A stretch of DNA of 64,000 bases from Methanosarcina acetivorans C2A. GTDB lineage: Archaea; Halobacteriota; Methanosarcinia; Methanosarcinales; Methanosarcinaceae. A model generated the notes under the pieces. The model saw nothing but the letters and a program-made list of their open reading frames with translations, had not been told where the DNA came from and made no database searches. The stretch spans positions 682,001-746,000 of the forward strand of contig NC_003552.1 of assembly GCF_000007345.1 (NCBI RefSeq). The letters are read 5' to 3'. Positions 39,544 through 48,310 of this stretch are shown in pieces (the stretch's first letter is position 1; each line of letters begins with the position of its first letter). A program made the position numbers and the translations under genes.

Positions 39544-41159
39544 ACCTGGTTTGCATGACGTTCTTCTTCCTCCTGTCTCTCGCGTGCCTCAGCAGCGACA
39601 AAATGCGTGACCTGGGGCGCACCTCTGGCGTGGTACCGGTTAACGGTGTCCTGAATGATGCGATCCGCATTTGTCACGCGGCCATGCTGTCTCAGGTGCT
39701 CCAGCCACGATTCCACCATGAATGTTTCCAGGAAACGCCCCTGATCGGCAACATCTTCGAACACGTACCAGGCGTAGGCGCCGTCACGACGCCGCTCATT
39801 AGACAGTCTTTTAAGAGCGTCAAGGAATGCTTCGCGGTTCCCGGGTTCAACACGATATTCGATGGTCACCAGCACCGGCCCCTGGTCATACTCGACCTTG
39901 TGGGTGAGGACTGGTGTGGGCCAGTGCATCGACGGCGTGAGATCGACTCCGGCACCCGTCTGCAGCTTCCAGCGCCAGGTAAATGGAATACTGATGAGAA
40001 CCCCTGCCGCGGCAAGAAAGTGGGCATCGGGCAGGCCGACCAGTCCGGCAATTTGTCCCCAGGCCGCACTGCCCAACGTCATGGCTCCGAAAAGAACAGT
40101 AACGAAAGTCGCAAGTCCGCGCCCTCGCACCCAGTCCGGCAGCGAGACCTGTGCGGAGATACTGAGGTTCGCGAGGACGGTGATCCAGGACATGCCGGCA
40201 ATGATGCTGGCCAGCAGGCCGACGGAGGGTTCTCGCGCCAGGCCAAAAAGCACGAGCGTGACAGCCGTGCCGACCGTTCCAGCTGCCACCAGCCGGTCAG
40301 GCCCCAGCCTTTCCTTGAGCCAGGGCAGGATGAACGCACCAATGACTGCACTGGCCCCGATCACGCCCAGCAGAAAGCCGTAAAGCTCCGGCCCACCGGC
40401 GATCTGGCTGCGAGCCACTAGCGGTAGCAGCGCCCAGTAGGCACTGGCAAACAGGATGAACCCGACCGTACGCATCAGGGTGGCGCGCAGATGTGAATTA
40501 TATCTTGCATGACGAACGCCGGTGATCATGGCAGAGACGAACCTTTCAGCCGGCAGCCGTTGAGCAACTGCTTTGCCTGGCCGCCACCACAGCAGAGCCA
40601 CGATAATTCCCAGATTACTGATAGCGTTGAGCCAGAAGGGGGAGGCAATCCCGATGCCGGCGATGATCAAACCTCCAACTGCCGGACCCACCGCGCGGCT
40701 TATATTTATTCCCATGCTGTCCGCCGCCACGGCCGGAGCCAGGACGTCCCTGGGAACAAGTTGGGGTACGATCGATCGCCAGGTCGGAGCGGTCAGCGCG
40801 GCGCCAGTTCCAAGTAAGAATGTGAACAGGAGCAGTATTGAGGGGGTAACAAGGTTGAAAGCGACGAGCATTGCGATTATCGTCGCTATGACTGTTGTTA
40901 CTGAGGTGACGATTACCAGAAACAGACGCCGGTCGACGATGTCGCTCAACGCGCCCGCAGGCATGGCAAAGAGAAACATCGGTAGGCTGGTTGCTACCTG
41001 AACCAGTGATACGATTAACGGGTCTGCGTTGAGACTCGTCATCATCCACCCCGAGCCCGCATTGTACATCCACGTGCCGATGTTCGAGATTACCGTTGCG
41101 GTCCAGAGAACCGTGTATGATGTATAACGGAACGGGGCCCATGAAGATTCTACTGGCAT
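39540..41159 (-). CDS. MFS_3-type exporter with C-terminal ABM-like domain
   Basis: A 539-residue protein. Residues about 1-410 form a 12-helix major facilitator of the EntS/MFS_3 class (FRYTSYTVLWTATVISNIGTW start; PTWRSIVPQLVP; GRGLATFVTV). Residues about 425-520 (GPVLVTIEYRVEPGNREAFL..., FVAAEARERQEEEERH) form a soluble ferredoxin-fold domain like antibiotic-biosynthesis monooxygenases. This fusion is common in bacteria. The gene is plainly richer in G+C than its neighbours and uses bacterial-looking codons, so it is likely transferred. It probably exports a small organic compound. It lies inside the tRNA-bracketed segment. Confidence 0.88.
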   Translation of the reverse strand: MPVESSWAPFRYTSYTVLWTATVISNIGTWMYNAGSGWMMTSLNADPLIVSLVQVATSLPMFLFAMPAGALSDIVDRRLFLVIVTSVTTVIATIIAMLVAFNLVTPSILLLFTFLLGTGAALTAPTWRSIVPQLVPRDVLAPAVAADSMGINISRAVGPAVGGLIIAGIGIASPFWLNAISNLGIIVALLWWRPGKAVAQRLPAERFVSAMITGVRHARYNSHLRATLMRTVGFILFASAYWALLPLVARSQIAGGPELYGFLLGVIGASAVIGAFILPWLKERLGPDRLVAAGTVGTAVTLVLFGLAREPSVGLLASIIAGMSWITVLANLSISAQVSLPDWVRGRGLATFVTVLFGAMTLGSAAWGQIAGLVGLPDAHFLAAAGVLISIPFTWRWKLQTGAGVDLTPSMHWPTPVLTHKVEYDQGPVLVTIEYRVEPGNREAFLDALKRLSNERRRDGAYAWYVFEDVADQGRFLETFMVESWLEHLRQHGRVTNADRIIQDTVNRYHARGAPQVTHFVAAEARERQEEEERHANQV

Positions 41160-41738
41160 TCGATTACCTCATTATCTCTGATCAGTTGCATCCGCCAGCT
41201 CCCGCATGAACCTGGTTATGAACGAAAAATTTCCCTTCGTCCCTCAGAATCAGGTTAAAATCCTTGTGTATGAACGCGAGCACAAAATATATGGGGCGCT
41301 AAAACTGTCTACATTTTTGGCACGCCTGCAGAGACAGCATTCCGCATGGTTTGCTCGGTTTCGCTTAGAGTCTCCAGATAGCTGGAATTTTGCAGCGGTA
41401 CCTTTTGCATTATGTCGATTCCGGACACCCCAAAACATTATTCCCCCACGTTAACAGATAGTATCATTGACGGGGCTTTAAATATTACGCCACTGAGACA
41501 GTACCAGACAGGTTTTAAGAAAGCTCCTCCTGCTAGAAGCGGATCATTTTCAGCTTATTGTTCTCAAACAGAATGGAGTTCGATGGATATCATGACGTTA
41601 TCAGCAAGTATCGGGCTGTGCAGTGCGATCTTACGATCGTGATAATTGTATGAGAACCTCTTGAGCATTTATTTCTGTCAGCATGTTTAACACAGCGTTC
41701 CCCAAAAGAGAAAGTAACTCGTGCAACCCGATTGCTGT
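41160..41738. other. Gene-poor right part of the accessory segment
   Basis: Short open frames (for example around 41206-41454) lack ribosome sites and protein-like composition. The stretch contains the second copy of the shared element (41427-41492) and otherwise looks like decayed sequence. Confidence 0.4.
41427..41492 (-). promoter_or_regulatory. Shared upstream element, copy 2 (upstream of the MFS gene)
   Basis: About 80 percent identical over 60 bp to 39116-39180, including CGTTAACAGATAG and TTTAAATATT. It lies 270-330 nt upstream of the MFS start on the strand that gene uses. It may be a common promoter or operator, or the relic of a duplicated leader. Confidence 0.5.
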
Positions 41739-41827
41739 GCCAGTCGAGAGTCTGTGAATTCATAATCAGCCGGCCGAGGGTTCGAATGCCTCCGGTGGCT
41801 TTCCACTTTTTGATTCAAAACCTGCTT
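41739..41827 (+). pseudogene. Decayed tRNA-Thr copy with matching downstream flank
   Basis: GCCGGCCGAGGGTTCGAA (T-arm region) and TCCGGTGGCT match the 3' half of tRNA-Thr at 37510-37581 with five mismatches in 37 bases. The match continues past the tRNA end (TTTTTGATTCAAAACCTGCTT versus TTTTTGGTTCAAAGCCTGCTT). The 5' part (GTGCCAGTCGAGAG...) keeps traces of the acceptor side but lacks about a dozen bases of the D arm. It cannot fold as a tRNA. It marks the right edge of a 4.2-kb accessory segment. Confidence 0.75.
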
Positions 41828-41867
41828 GCTGGAACTGTGAGGGGATAAAAGTCTTTTCTTAATATCC

Positions 41868-42329
41868 TTATTTTTTCAGAACTTCTATGATTTCCTTTAT
41901 GTCAGGAAGCTCGTGTCCCGGATATTTTTTGAAGAATATCACTTTCTGGTCTTCATCAATAATTATATTCGCCCTTTCGGAAACTCCTTCTTTTTCCTTG
42001 AATATCCCGTGTGTTCTGGCAACTTCTCCATGCGGCCAGAAATCCGAAAGCAACCTTATATGCATAATTCCGAGTTCTTTTGCCCAGGCTTTCTTTGATG
42101 GTGTGGAGTCCACACTTATACCAAAGGCTACCGTGTTCAGTTCGGTAAATAGTTCATGGTTTTCTTCAAGCGACTTCATCTGTTCCGCACAGACTTTTGT
42201 CCAGGCAAGCGGGTGGAAGGACAGGAGGACCTTCTTTCCTTTGAAGTCATAAAGATGCACTTCGTCCCTCTTCTGATCCCTTAAGCGAAAGTCCTGAATT
42301 GTTTCTCCGATTTTTATCTCGTTCGTCAT
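41868..42329 (-). CDS. Peroxiredoxin (AhpC/TSA family)
   Basis: A 153-residue thioredoxin-fold peroxidase. The peroxidatic cysteine is in SFHPLAWTKVCAEQM (about residue 47), where the common PxxxTxxC becomes PLAWTKVC. LYDFKGKKVLLSFHPL and FGISVDSTPSKKAWAKELG are family features. Only one cysteine is visible, so it may act as a 1-Cys enzyme or use a partner thiol. It would detoxify peroxides in this strict anaerobe. Monocistronic. Confidence 0.88.
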   Translation of the reverse strand: MTNEIKIGETIQDFRLRDQKRDEVHLYDFKGKKVLLSFHPLAWTKVCAEQMKSLEENHELFTELNTVAFGISVDSTPSKKAWAKELGIMHIRLLSDFWPHGEVARTHGIFKEKEGVSERANIIIDEDQKVIFFKKYPGHELPDIKEIIEVLKK

Positions 42330-42567
42330 AAGTCTCCCCGATTTAACATTCTTCTATACGTTTAAGTTCTTAACGGCTTCATGCTTATGACTTTCATAGC
42401 TTATGCCCGACTTGAGTAGGTATAAGGCACAGGAAAAGGTACAGGAAAAGGTACAGGAATTGAAAAATAAAAAGAGTACGCGAATTCTACCGGAGAACTC
42501 CGGGAAAGAATGGAAAACCCGATAAATCCCGAGAAGAGGTTTACGACGCTATCAAAAATTATCCATG

Positions 42568-42632
42568 ATGGGTTTTCTCAGAAAAAGAACATGGGATCCC
42601 TGAATTTGTCGGCATATTTTCAGAAAACCCAT
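42568..42632. repeat. Inverted repeat downstream of the CDF gene
   Basis: ATGGGTTTTCT (42568-42578) and its complement AGAAAACCCAT (42622-42632) are separated by 43 bp, 35 bp beyond the CDF stop. It could fold in the 3' end of that transcript or be an element remnant. The remainder of 42330-42567 holds only a short AGGAAAAGGTAC duplication. Confidence 0.45.
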
Positions 42633-42666
42633 GATATTCTTTTGGATGTCATGTAAATATTCTGTT

Positions 42667-43662
42667 TCAAGAGCCCCTGTGACCTCTATTTTTTCCTTCG
42701 CGTTCTGAATAGTAATTTGAGTTTGAACAGGGTTCCACGTGAATTGAGAAGTGCCCGTTATTGCCGCAGACCTCCTTTAACCTGTCTTCAACCTGCGTTG
42801 AAATTTCGTGCGCATCTACAATGTTCAGGTTTCTGTCCACCTCAATATGGACATCTGCAGCCATTGCGTTTCCTATCTTTCGGGTTTTTAACTCATGGAA
42901 ACCCAGTACACCCTCTGTGGACATTAGAATCTCCTCAATGCTTCTGTAAGTTTCCGAGTCCAGGGAGGCTTCCAGCAGTTCGTTCAGATTTTTGTAAGAG
43001 ATCTCGAAGGCTACCTTGAAGATGAAGCAACTCAATATAACGGCAGCTATCGGGTCAAGTACTACCCATCTGCCTCCAAGCAGGATTGCACCTCCAATCC
43101 CTACCATGGTCCCTATGGAAGAGAAGGCGTCAGAGCGGTGATGCCAGGCATTTGCAGTAAGAGCATCACTTCTGAGTTTTAGGGCATATCTCATTGTATA
43201 ATGGTACAGCCACTCTTTTATCGCAATTGAAATGACTGCTGCTGCAAGGGCGACCCTGCTCGGAGCCGGGAGTGTTTCTCCCTGGTAAAAAGCGAGGACC
43301 TTCTGGAGGCCGCTCCAGAAAATTCCGAAAGCCACTGCAATAAGTACCAGCCCTATAAATGCAGCCGAAAGGGTTTCTATTTTCCCGTGTCCGTAATTAT
43401 GTGTGCTGTCCCCCGGTTTTTTGGCAACCTTCAAACCTGCTATTACCGCGATGTCGGTCATGAAGTCTGATGTGGAATGAACGGCGTCAGCAATCATTGC
43501 TGAACTGTTTCCCACTATCCCTGCAAAAAACTTAAACCCGGTCAGCAAAAGGTTTGAAGCCATCGCAACCTTTGTCACGTAAATTGCCTGGGAGTACCGG
43601 GAATTTTCAGTCTCCTCGGAGTGAGAGAGAGCTTCATTATCTGTACCATCAGTTTCTCTCAT
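42667..43662 (-). CDS. Cation diffusion facilitator family metal transporter
   Basis: A 331-residue membrane antiporter that exports divalent metals (Zn, Fe, Mn or Co). Two HxxxD metal-site motifs are visible in the membrane domain: ADAVHSTSDFMTDI (about 60) and NAWHHRSDAFSS (about 170). The cytoplasmic C-terminal ferredoxin-like domain spans about 235-315 (IEEILMSTEGVLGFHELKTR). The gene is monocistronic; a TATA-like GATATAAATATTTT lies upstream near 43760. Confidence 0.93.
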   Translation of the reverse strand: MRETDGTDNEALSHSEETENSRYSQAIYVTKVAMASNLLLTGFKFFAGIVGNSSAMIADAVHSTSDFMTDIAVIAGLKVAKKPGDSTHNYGHGKIETLSAAFIGLVLIAVAFGIFWSGLQKVLAFYQGETLPAPSRVALAAAVISIAIKEWLYHYTMRYALKLRSDALTANAWHHRSDAFSSIGTMVGIGGAILLGGRWVVLDPIAAVILSCFIFKVAFEISYKNLNELLEASLDSETYRSIEEILMSTEGVLGFHELKTRKIGNAMAADVHIEVDRNLNIVDAHEISTQVEDRLKEVCGNNGHFSIHVEPCSNSNYYSEREGKNRGHRGS

Positions 43663-44051
43663 AATTTCTCAGAAAAGCCGTAATTTATTCGAATTATTTA
43701 AAATTTCATACCTTTATTTCCTCTATTCGACAGGAAAATATAGATAAGTTATCAAAAGATATAAATATTTTCTTTCACCAGTTCCAGAATTTTCAATGTC
43801 TCATGATATTACTTTTCTATCAGATATTTGCTGTATAATTCTGATTTGCTGTATTACTTTGGGTAATATGTTTTATTTTTAAAATGATCCCCTAAAACTT
43901 TTTCTGCTAAGGCTAATTCGGTCGTGGGGTGAGTTGCCGAAAACCACAGGCCTTCGAATCTCCCCATATCTTTTCCGAACATGAGGTATACGCTTCTTTT
44001 TTCAGGTTTGGTCAATTATTTTCCCCGTAACCCTAATTTTAATGTTTAATT
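43663..44051. other. 389-bp spacer between the CDF and hydrolase genes
   Basis: Contains the probable CDF promoter (GATATAAATATTTT around 43757-43770 on the minus side). At 43920-43970 a T-loop-like CTTCGAATCTCCCC is seen but has no tRNA stems. No gene. Confidence 0.4.
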
Positions 44052-44726
44052 TTAAGTTTGCTCTGAAATATATCTCTTAAACCACTCCCCGGCTAAACGA
44101 GCAACTTCTTCCAGCGTTCCAGGCTCTTCAAAAAGATGTGTAGCACCGGGAACAATCTTCAGTTCCTTCTCAGGCATGACCATTCTGTCTAATGCCCACC
44201 GGTTCAGGTCTATTACCTGAATGTCTTCTCCCCCAACAATAAGCAGTGTAGGGGCTTTTACACACATAAGAGCACTTTCAGCAAGGTCAGGCCGCCCTCC
44301 TCTCGAGACCACTGCTTTTACAGTTTCAGAGTGCTCTTTTGCAGCTATGAGTGCGGCTGCAGCACCTGTACTGGAGCCAAAGTAACCTATGTTAAGCTTT
44401 TCAGTATCAGGGTTATGTAAAAGCCAGTTTGTCGTGTCAATAAGGCGTTTTGAAAGCAGGTCTATATCAAAACGGAGATGGCGCGTTAGCATATCGACTC
44501 TCTCTTCTTCGACTGTAAGGAGATCAAATAAAAGGGTTCCAAGGCCGCCTTTCTGAAGTTCCTCTGCAACGTACTGGTTGCGTGGGCTATGGCGGCTGCT
44601 CCCGCTTCCGTGCACAAAAACGACAATCCCCCTGGCTCCTTCAGGGATAGATAGAATTCCCTCAAGATGTATTCCGTCAATAGAAATGCGGACTTCGGCA
44701 TCTCTTTTATCGGTATTCGATGGTAT
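44052..44726 (-). CDS. Dienelactone-hydrolase-like alpha/beta hydrolase, possible ATA start
   Basis: A protein of about 224 residues if it begins at ATA 44726. The alpha/beta fold includes the oxyanion strand and loop GIVVFVHGSGSSRHSPRN, the nucleophile elbow GYFGSSTGAAAAL, the acid in LLIVGGEDIQVID and His in VPGATHLFEEPG. The first ATG/GTG/TTG is GTG 44615, which falls inside the first core strand and would remove DAEVRISIDGIHLEGILSIP, plainly part of the fold. The in-frame ATA has GGGGG 8 nt upstream. It follows the phosphoribosyltransferase, with which it is fused in some organisms. Confidence 0.8.
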   Translation of the reverse strand: MPSNTDKRDAEVRISIDGIHLEGILSIPEGARGIVVFVHGSGSSRHSPRNQYVAEELQKGGLGTLLFDLLTVEEERVDMLTRHLRFDIDLLSKRLIDTTNWLLHNPDTEKLNIGYFGSSTGAAAALIAAKEHSETVKAVVSRGGRPDLAESALMCVKAPTLLIVGGEDIQVIDLNRWALDRMVMPEKELKIVPGATHLFEEPGTLEEVARLAGEWFKRYISEQT

Positions 44727-44758
44727 GTTCGTTACCCCCTGGAAAGATTTTATTTCGA

Positions 44759-44799
44759 TGGAAAATTTCTTGCTTTATTCTGGAAAATTTCTTGCTTTA
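44759..44799. repeat. 19-bp direct repeat at the phosphoribosyltransferase-hydrolase junction
   Basis: TGGAAAATTTCTTGCTTTA occurs at 44759-44777 and 44781-44799 (22-nt offset). The duplication spans the stop codon of the phosphoribosyltransferase and places it in the same frame as the downstream hydrolase, separated by a single TAA. Confidence 0.85.
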
Positions 44800-45425
44800 C
44801 GCAGCAGTTCGCATACTTCGTCGTCCGTAGTCTGGCTGAAATCCCCATATGAGGCTCCTACCGCATAAAATGGCTCCGGTGTGGCAGCGCAGATTACTTC
44901 ATCGACTTTATCTTCAAAGAACCTGCACATGTCCGGGGAAGACGTAGGGACCGCGACAACCAGTTTAGCCGGGTTTTTAGTTTTAAGGGCTTCAACTGCC
45001 GCATGCATTGTTGCCCCGGTTGCAAGTCCGTCATCTATCAGGAGTACGGTCATGCCGTTTATATTCGGTTTGGGGTGATCCCCCCGATATTTGTGCTCCC
45101 GGCGTTCAAGTTCCCTGAGTTCGTTTGCAGCTACCGTAGCAATTACACTATCCTGTATCTGGAAATACTTTACAATGTCTTCGTTCAGGACACGGATGTC
45201 GTCAGATGCAATCGCTCCCATTGCCAGTTCTTCATTGCCAGGAACTCCCAGCTTCCGTACTATGAAAACATCCATTTTTACATTCAGGGCTTTTGCAACT
45301 TCAAAAGCTACAGGGACTCCACCTCTCGGAAGTGCCAGTATCAGCACGTCCGGGCGGTTTGAGTATTTTAAAAGCTCTTTTGCCAGCCGCTTTCCTGCGT
45401 CTACTCTGTCTTTAAATATTGCCAT
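44775..45425 (-). CDS. Phosphoribosyltransferase-family protein
   Basis: A 216-residue type I PRTase. The PRPP loop is VLLIDDGLATGATM (about 122-135), and ILALPRGGVPVAFEVAKAL plus DVFIVRKLGVPGNEELAMGAIA are the family core. ATG 45425 has AAGGGA upstream; a TTG 12 nt earlier is less likely. Members of this subgroup are found next to or fused with dienelactone-hydrolase-like domains, as here, and their substrate is unsettled. The C-terminus ends at the 19-bp duplication. Confidence 0.88.
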   Translation of the reverse strand: MAIFKDRVDAGKRLAKELLKYSNRPDVLILALPRGGVPVAFEVAKALNVKMDVFIVRKLGVPGNEELAMGAIASDDIRVLNEDIVKYFQIQDSVIATVAANELRELERREHKYRGDHPKPNINGMTVLLIDDGLATGATMHAAVEALKTKNPAKLVVAVPTSSPDMCRFFEDKVDEVICAATPEPFYAVGASYGDFSQTTDDEVCELLRKARNFPE

Positions 45426-45813
45426 TATTCCCTTCAACCCCCTGTTGAAACGGATTAGTCCATAAGATGAATATTAACTTATAATATCCACGTTTAATCT
45501 TTTAAATGCATGGATTTTTATAAATTAAAACTTAAACTTTCGTGCTTTCCTGGAGCAGGAATATCCAGTTTACAAAAATTAATGGAAGTAAGGGTAAAAA
45601 AGCTCAAGAGAGAAGCAAGCCCAGAATTTCATGTGAATAAAGTTTTCAAAAAATATCCCTTATATTCTCAAATTTTTGATGGTTTTGAGCAGAAACCTGT
45701 ATTCAATTGAATACTCCCTATTTACAAAAATAGTTCGGAACAATTTTATATATCATACTTTTTTAAATCTATAGGGGATTTAGGGAGGTTGGGGATTGAG
45801 GGAGGCGGATTGA
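45426..45813. other. Divergent spacer before the first sensor kinase
   Basis: A 66-codon open frame (45510-45710, + strand) has no ribosome site and I do not support it. GGAGG at 45801-45805 is the probable ribosome-binding site of the kinase gene. Confidence 0.4.
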
Positions 45814-47823
45814 ATATCTCAAGGTAGAGATAAACCGGTAACAATCGAGCCCTATGAAGTGATACTCTGGCTAGCCATAATTAGTGTGCTCTACCTGATT
45901 AGCCGCAGTAACTATCTGTTCTTCCATACTCTGGCGGAACTCTTCAGTGTGTATGTTGCATACGTGATATTTCTAATAGTGTGGAAATCAAGAAACCATC
46001 TGGAAAACCGGTACTTTGTATTTATAGGGATTGCTTACTTTTTTATCGGAGGACTTGATCTATTATACACACTTTCCTACGAAGGAATGGGGGTATTTCC
46101 TGAATTTGATTCAAATATACACTCCCAGTTCTGGATTGCTGCAAGGTATATGGAAAGTATATCCTTTCTGCTGGCTCCGCTGCTTTTAACAGGTTACGGT
46201 ATGAAACACCTGAAAAAGAATGATAAATATATTGGAAGAGCAAGTTTTGCCTGGGAAGTCTTTCTGGCGTATGCAGGAATCACTGTTTTATGCCTGCTCT
46301 CTATCCTTGTTTTCAAAAGCTTTCCGGTTGCTTATATTGAAGGTTCAGGGTTCACCTTTTTTAAAATGGCAAGTGAATATGTAATTTCTTTTATTCTCCT
46401 CTGCTCTCTGGTGGCTCTTTACGTAAAAAGGGACAGATTTGAAAACAATGTCTTCAGATTGCTTGCAGCAGCTATTGTTCTGACAGTTCTGGGAGAACTG
46501 AGCTTATGGGTTTATACAAATGAAGGCGGATTTTTTGACCTGATGGGACATTTCTTCAAAATTCTTTCCTTTTACCTGATCTATAAAGCGATAGTTGAGA
46601 CCGGATTTGAAGATCCTTTCAGCCTTCTTTTCAGGGAACTTAAACATAGAGAAGAGGCTTTGAGACAGGAAACAATTTTCCTCAAGGACGATCAGGGTTA
46701 CCTGTATAAATTACTCGGTTTAAAGGAAAATCCGTTTGAAGCGGAATCGTGTGTAGAAAAGGTCCCAATAGACGAGAAAGACTACCCTTCTTTTGTGCAA
46801 AACATAGAGGGGCTTCTAGGCTTTCGGCTTGATGAGAATCTTGAACCTGTATTCATGGACGGGGCTGTTGAAGAGATTACAGGTTACAGTAAGGAAGATT
46901 TCCTTTCCCGTAAGGTCAAATGGGTTGAATTAATCCTGCCTGAATACCTGCCTCTATTTTTCGACAACATGAACAAAGCAGTTTCCAATCCGGATCTTTC
47001 CAGAGAGCTCGAGTATAAAATACGCAGAAAAGACGGAGAAACCAAATGGGTCAGAGAGGTTCTCCAGAAACTTCCGGAGCGTTCCAGGTCACAGGGAAGG
47101 ACACAGGGTCTTGTCCGTGATATTACAAGACGTAAAACTGCAGAAGAAACTCTGGCAAAAATACAGGAAGCTCGGATAAAGGAAATCCACCATCGAATAA
47201 AAAACAATTTACAGGTTATCTCCTCCCTCCTCAGCCTTGAAGCTGAAAAGTTCAGTGATGAACGGACTCTTGAGGCTTTTCGGGAAAGCCAGAACAGGGT
47301 TGTCTCGATGGCCCTCATCCATGAGGAACTCTATGAAGGCAAAGGCATGGACACAATAGATTTTGCGGTTTACCTTCGGAAATTAACCCTTGACCTGTTC
47401 AACTCGTACACTGTAGAGACCAGAAAGGTCAGACTTAACCTTGATCTCGAACAGGTTTATCTTGGTATGGACACTGCAATCCCTCTTGGAATTATTGTCA
47501 ACGAGCTCGTTTCAAATTCTCTAAAGCATGCTTTTCCTTCAGGCGGCGAAGATGAAATCCGAATCAACTTGCGTAGAATGGAGGATTCTACCTCAAAACC
47601 GGAAAGAGTTCCCGGCTGCCAGAACGGAAAAGTTTTCCATTACATGCTTACGGTAACTGATAACGGAAGGGGCTTTCCTGAAGAGATAAATTTCCAGAAC
47701 TCTGAATCCCTGGGGCTCCAGCTCGTAAATATCCTTGTTGAGCAGATAGATGGTTGTATTGAACTTAAAAGGGACAGGGGGTCGGAGTTCGCGATCTTTT
47801 TTGATAATCCGGGGAATGAATGA
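45814..47823 (+). CDS. MASE3-PAS-HisKA_2 sensor histidine kinase, copy 1
   Basis: About 669 residues from the proposed ATA start, or 654 from GTG 45859. Order: a seven-helix MASE3-like membrane sensor (LAIISVLYLISRSNYLFFHT to about residue 250), a PAS domain (LGFRLDENLEPVFMDGAVEE..., about 325-430) with PAC tail, HisKA_2 with RIKEIHHRIKNNLQVISSLL, and a HATPase with N box GIIVNELVSNSLKHAF and G box DNGRGFPEE. GGAGG at 45801 is 8 nt before ATA 45814; GTG 45859 has no ribosome site. No response regulator is adjacent. The next gene is a paralog. Confidence 0.88.
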   Translation: MSQGRDKPVTIEPYEVILWLAIISVLYLISRSNYLFFHTLAELFSVYVAYVIFLIVWKSRNHLENRYFVFIGIAYFFIGGLDLLYTLSYEGMGVFPEFDSNIHSQFWIAARYMESISFLLAPLLLTGYGMKHLKKNDKYIGRASFAWEVFLAYAGITVLCLLSILVFKSFPVAYIEGSGFTFFKMASEYVISFILLCSLVALYVKRDRFENNVFRLLAAAIVLTVLGELSLWVYTNEGGFFDLMGHFFKILSFYLIYKAIVETGFEDPFSLLFRELKHREEALRQETIFLKDDQGYLYKLLGLKENPFEAESCVEKVPIDEKDYPSFVQNIEGLLGFRLDENLEPVFMDGAVEEITGYSKEDFLSRKVKWVELILPEYLPLFFDNMNKAVSNPDLSRELEYKIRRKDGETKWVREVLQKLPERSRSQGRTQGLVRDITRRKTAEETLAKIQEARIKEIHHRIKNNLQVISSLLSLEAEKFSDERTLEAFRESQNRVVSMALIHEELYEGKGMDTIDFAVYLRKLTLDLFNSYTVETRKVRLNLDLEQVYLGMDTAIPLGIIVNELVSNSLKHAFPSGGEDEIRINLRRMEDSTSKPERVPGCQNGKVFHYMLTVTDNGRGFPEEINFQNSESLGLQLVNILVEQIDGCIELKRDRGSEFAIFFDNPGNE

Positions 47824-48310
47824 GGTTCAGGTAAATGAAATCCTGATTTCTCGGAAATTTGCAGGTGTTTTCAACCGGATATAAACACGTATACTATCTT
47901 ATGTTCGCGTTGAAATTTTTAACATAAAATTATTTTTTTTTTTAAAACAATTTTTTTGGTAATTAATTTAAAATAGTTACTAATATAATGTTATATTCGC
48001 GGAGTTAGGAAGTTAGTAGGTATGATAATAAGTAAAGGACTGCCTGGAGGCCATTGATCCTGCTCCGGATCAATATGCCTGGGGAGTATATACTTCGGGG
48101 CTGCTGTATTGGGGAATCCAGTAAAAGGGTTGTGGCGCCTCCGGGCTTCTTCTTATGCTGCTTTTTACTGTTCTTTTCTCTATCCGTTATTTTATATCAA
48201 AGTGTGTAAAATCAGGGATTTTCAGCCCCCTGGTATTTCAGTATACTTCAATGTAATTTGTATCAGGTCGATCAGCACCTTCAGGTAGTACACTCAAGGG
48301 GGGCAACTGC
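47824..48310. other. Spacer between the two kinase paralogs
   Basis: An A/T-rich stretch with runs of T and A (47930-47970) suits a terminator followed by a new promoter; TAATATAATGTTATATTCGC near 47981-48000 could be a TATA region. No gene seen. Confidence 0.4.

Noticed and set aside
41206-41642. Open frames of 60-80 codons in the right part of the accessory segment
   Set aside because: No ribosome-binding sites, biased composition and no recognisable domain; they overlap a regulatory element repeat.
43915-43975. T-loop-like TTCGAAT near a GC-rich stretch suggesting a tRNA
   Set aside because: No matching T stem, anticodon arm or acceptor stem can be drawn.
45510-45710. 66-codon frame upstream of the first kinase
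   Set aside because: No ribosome site and no family similarity; the composition is not clearly protein-like.
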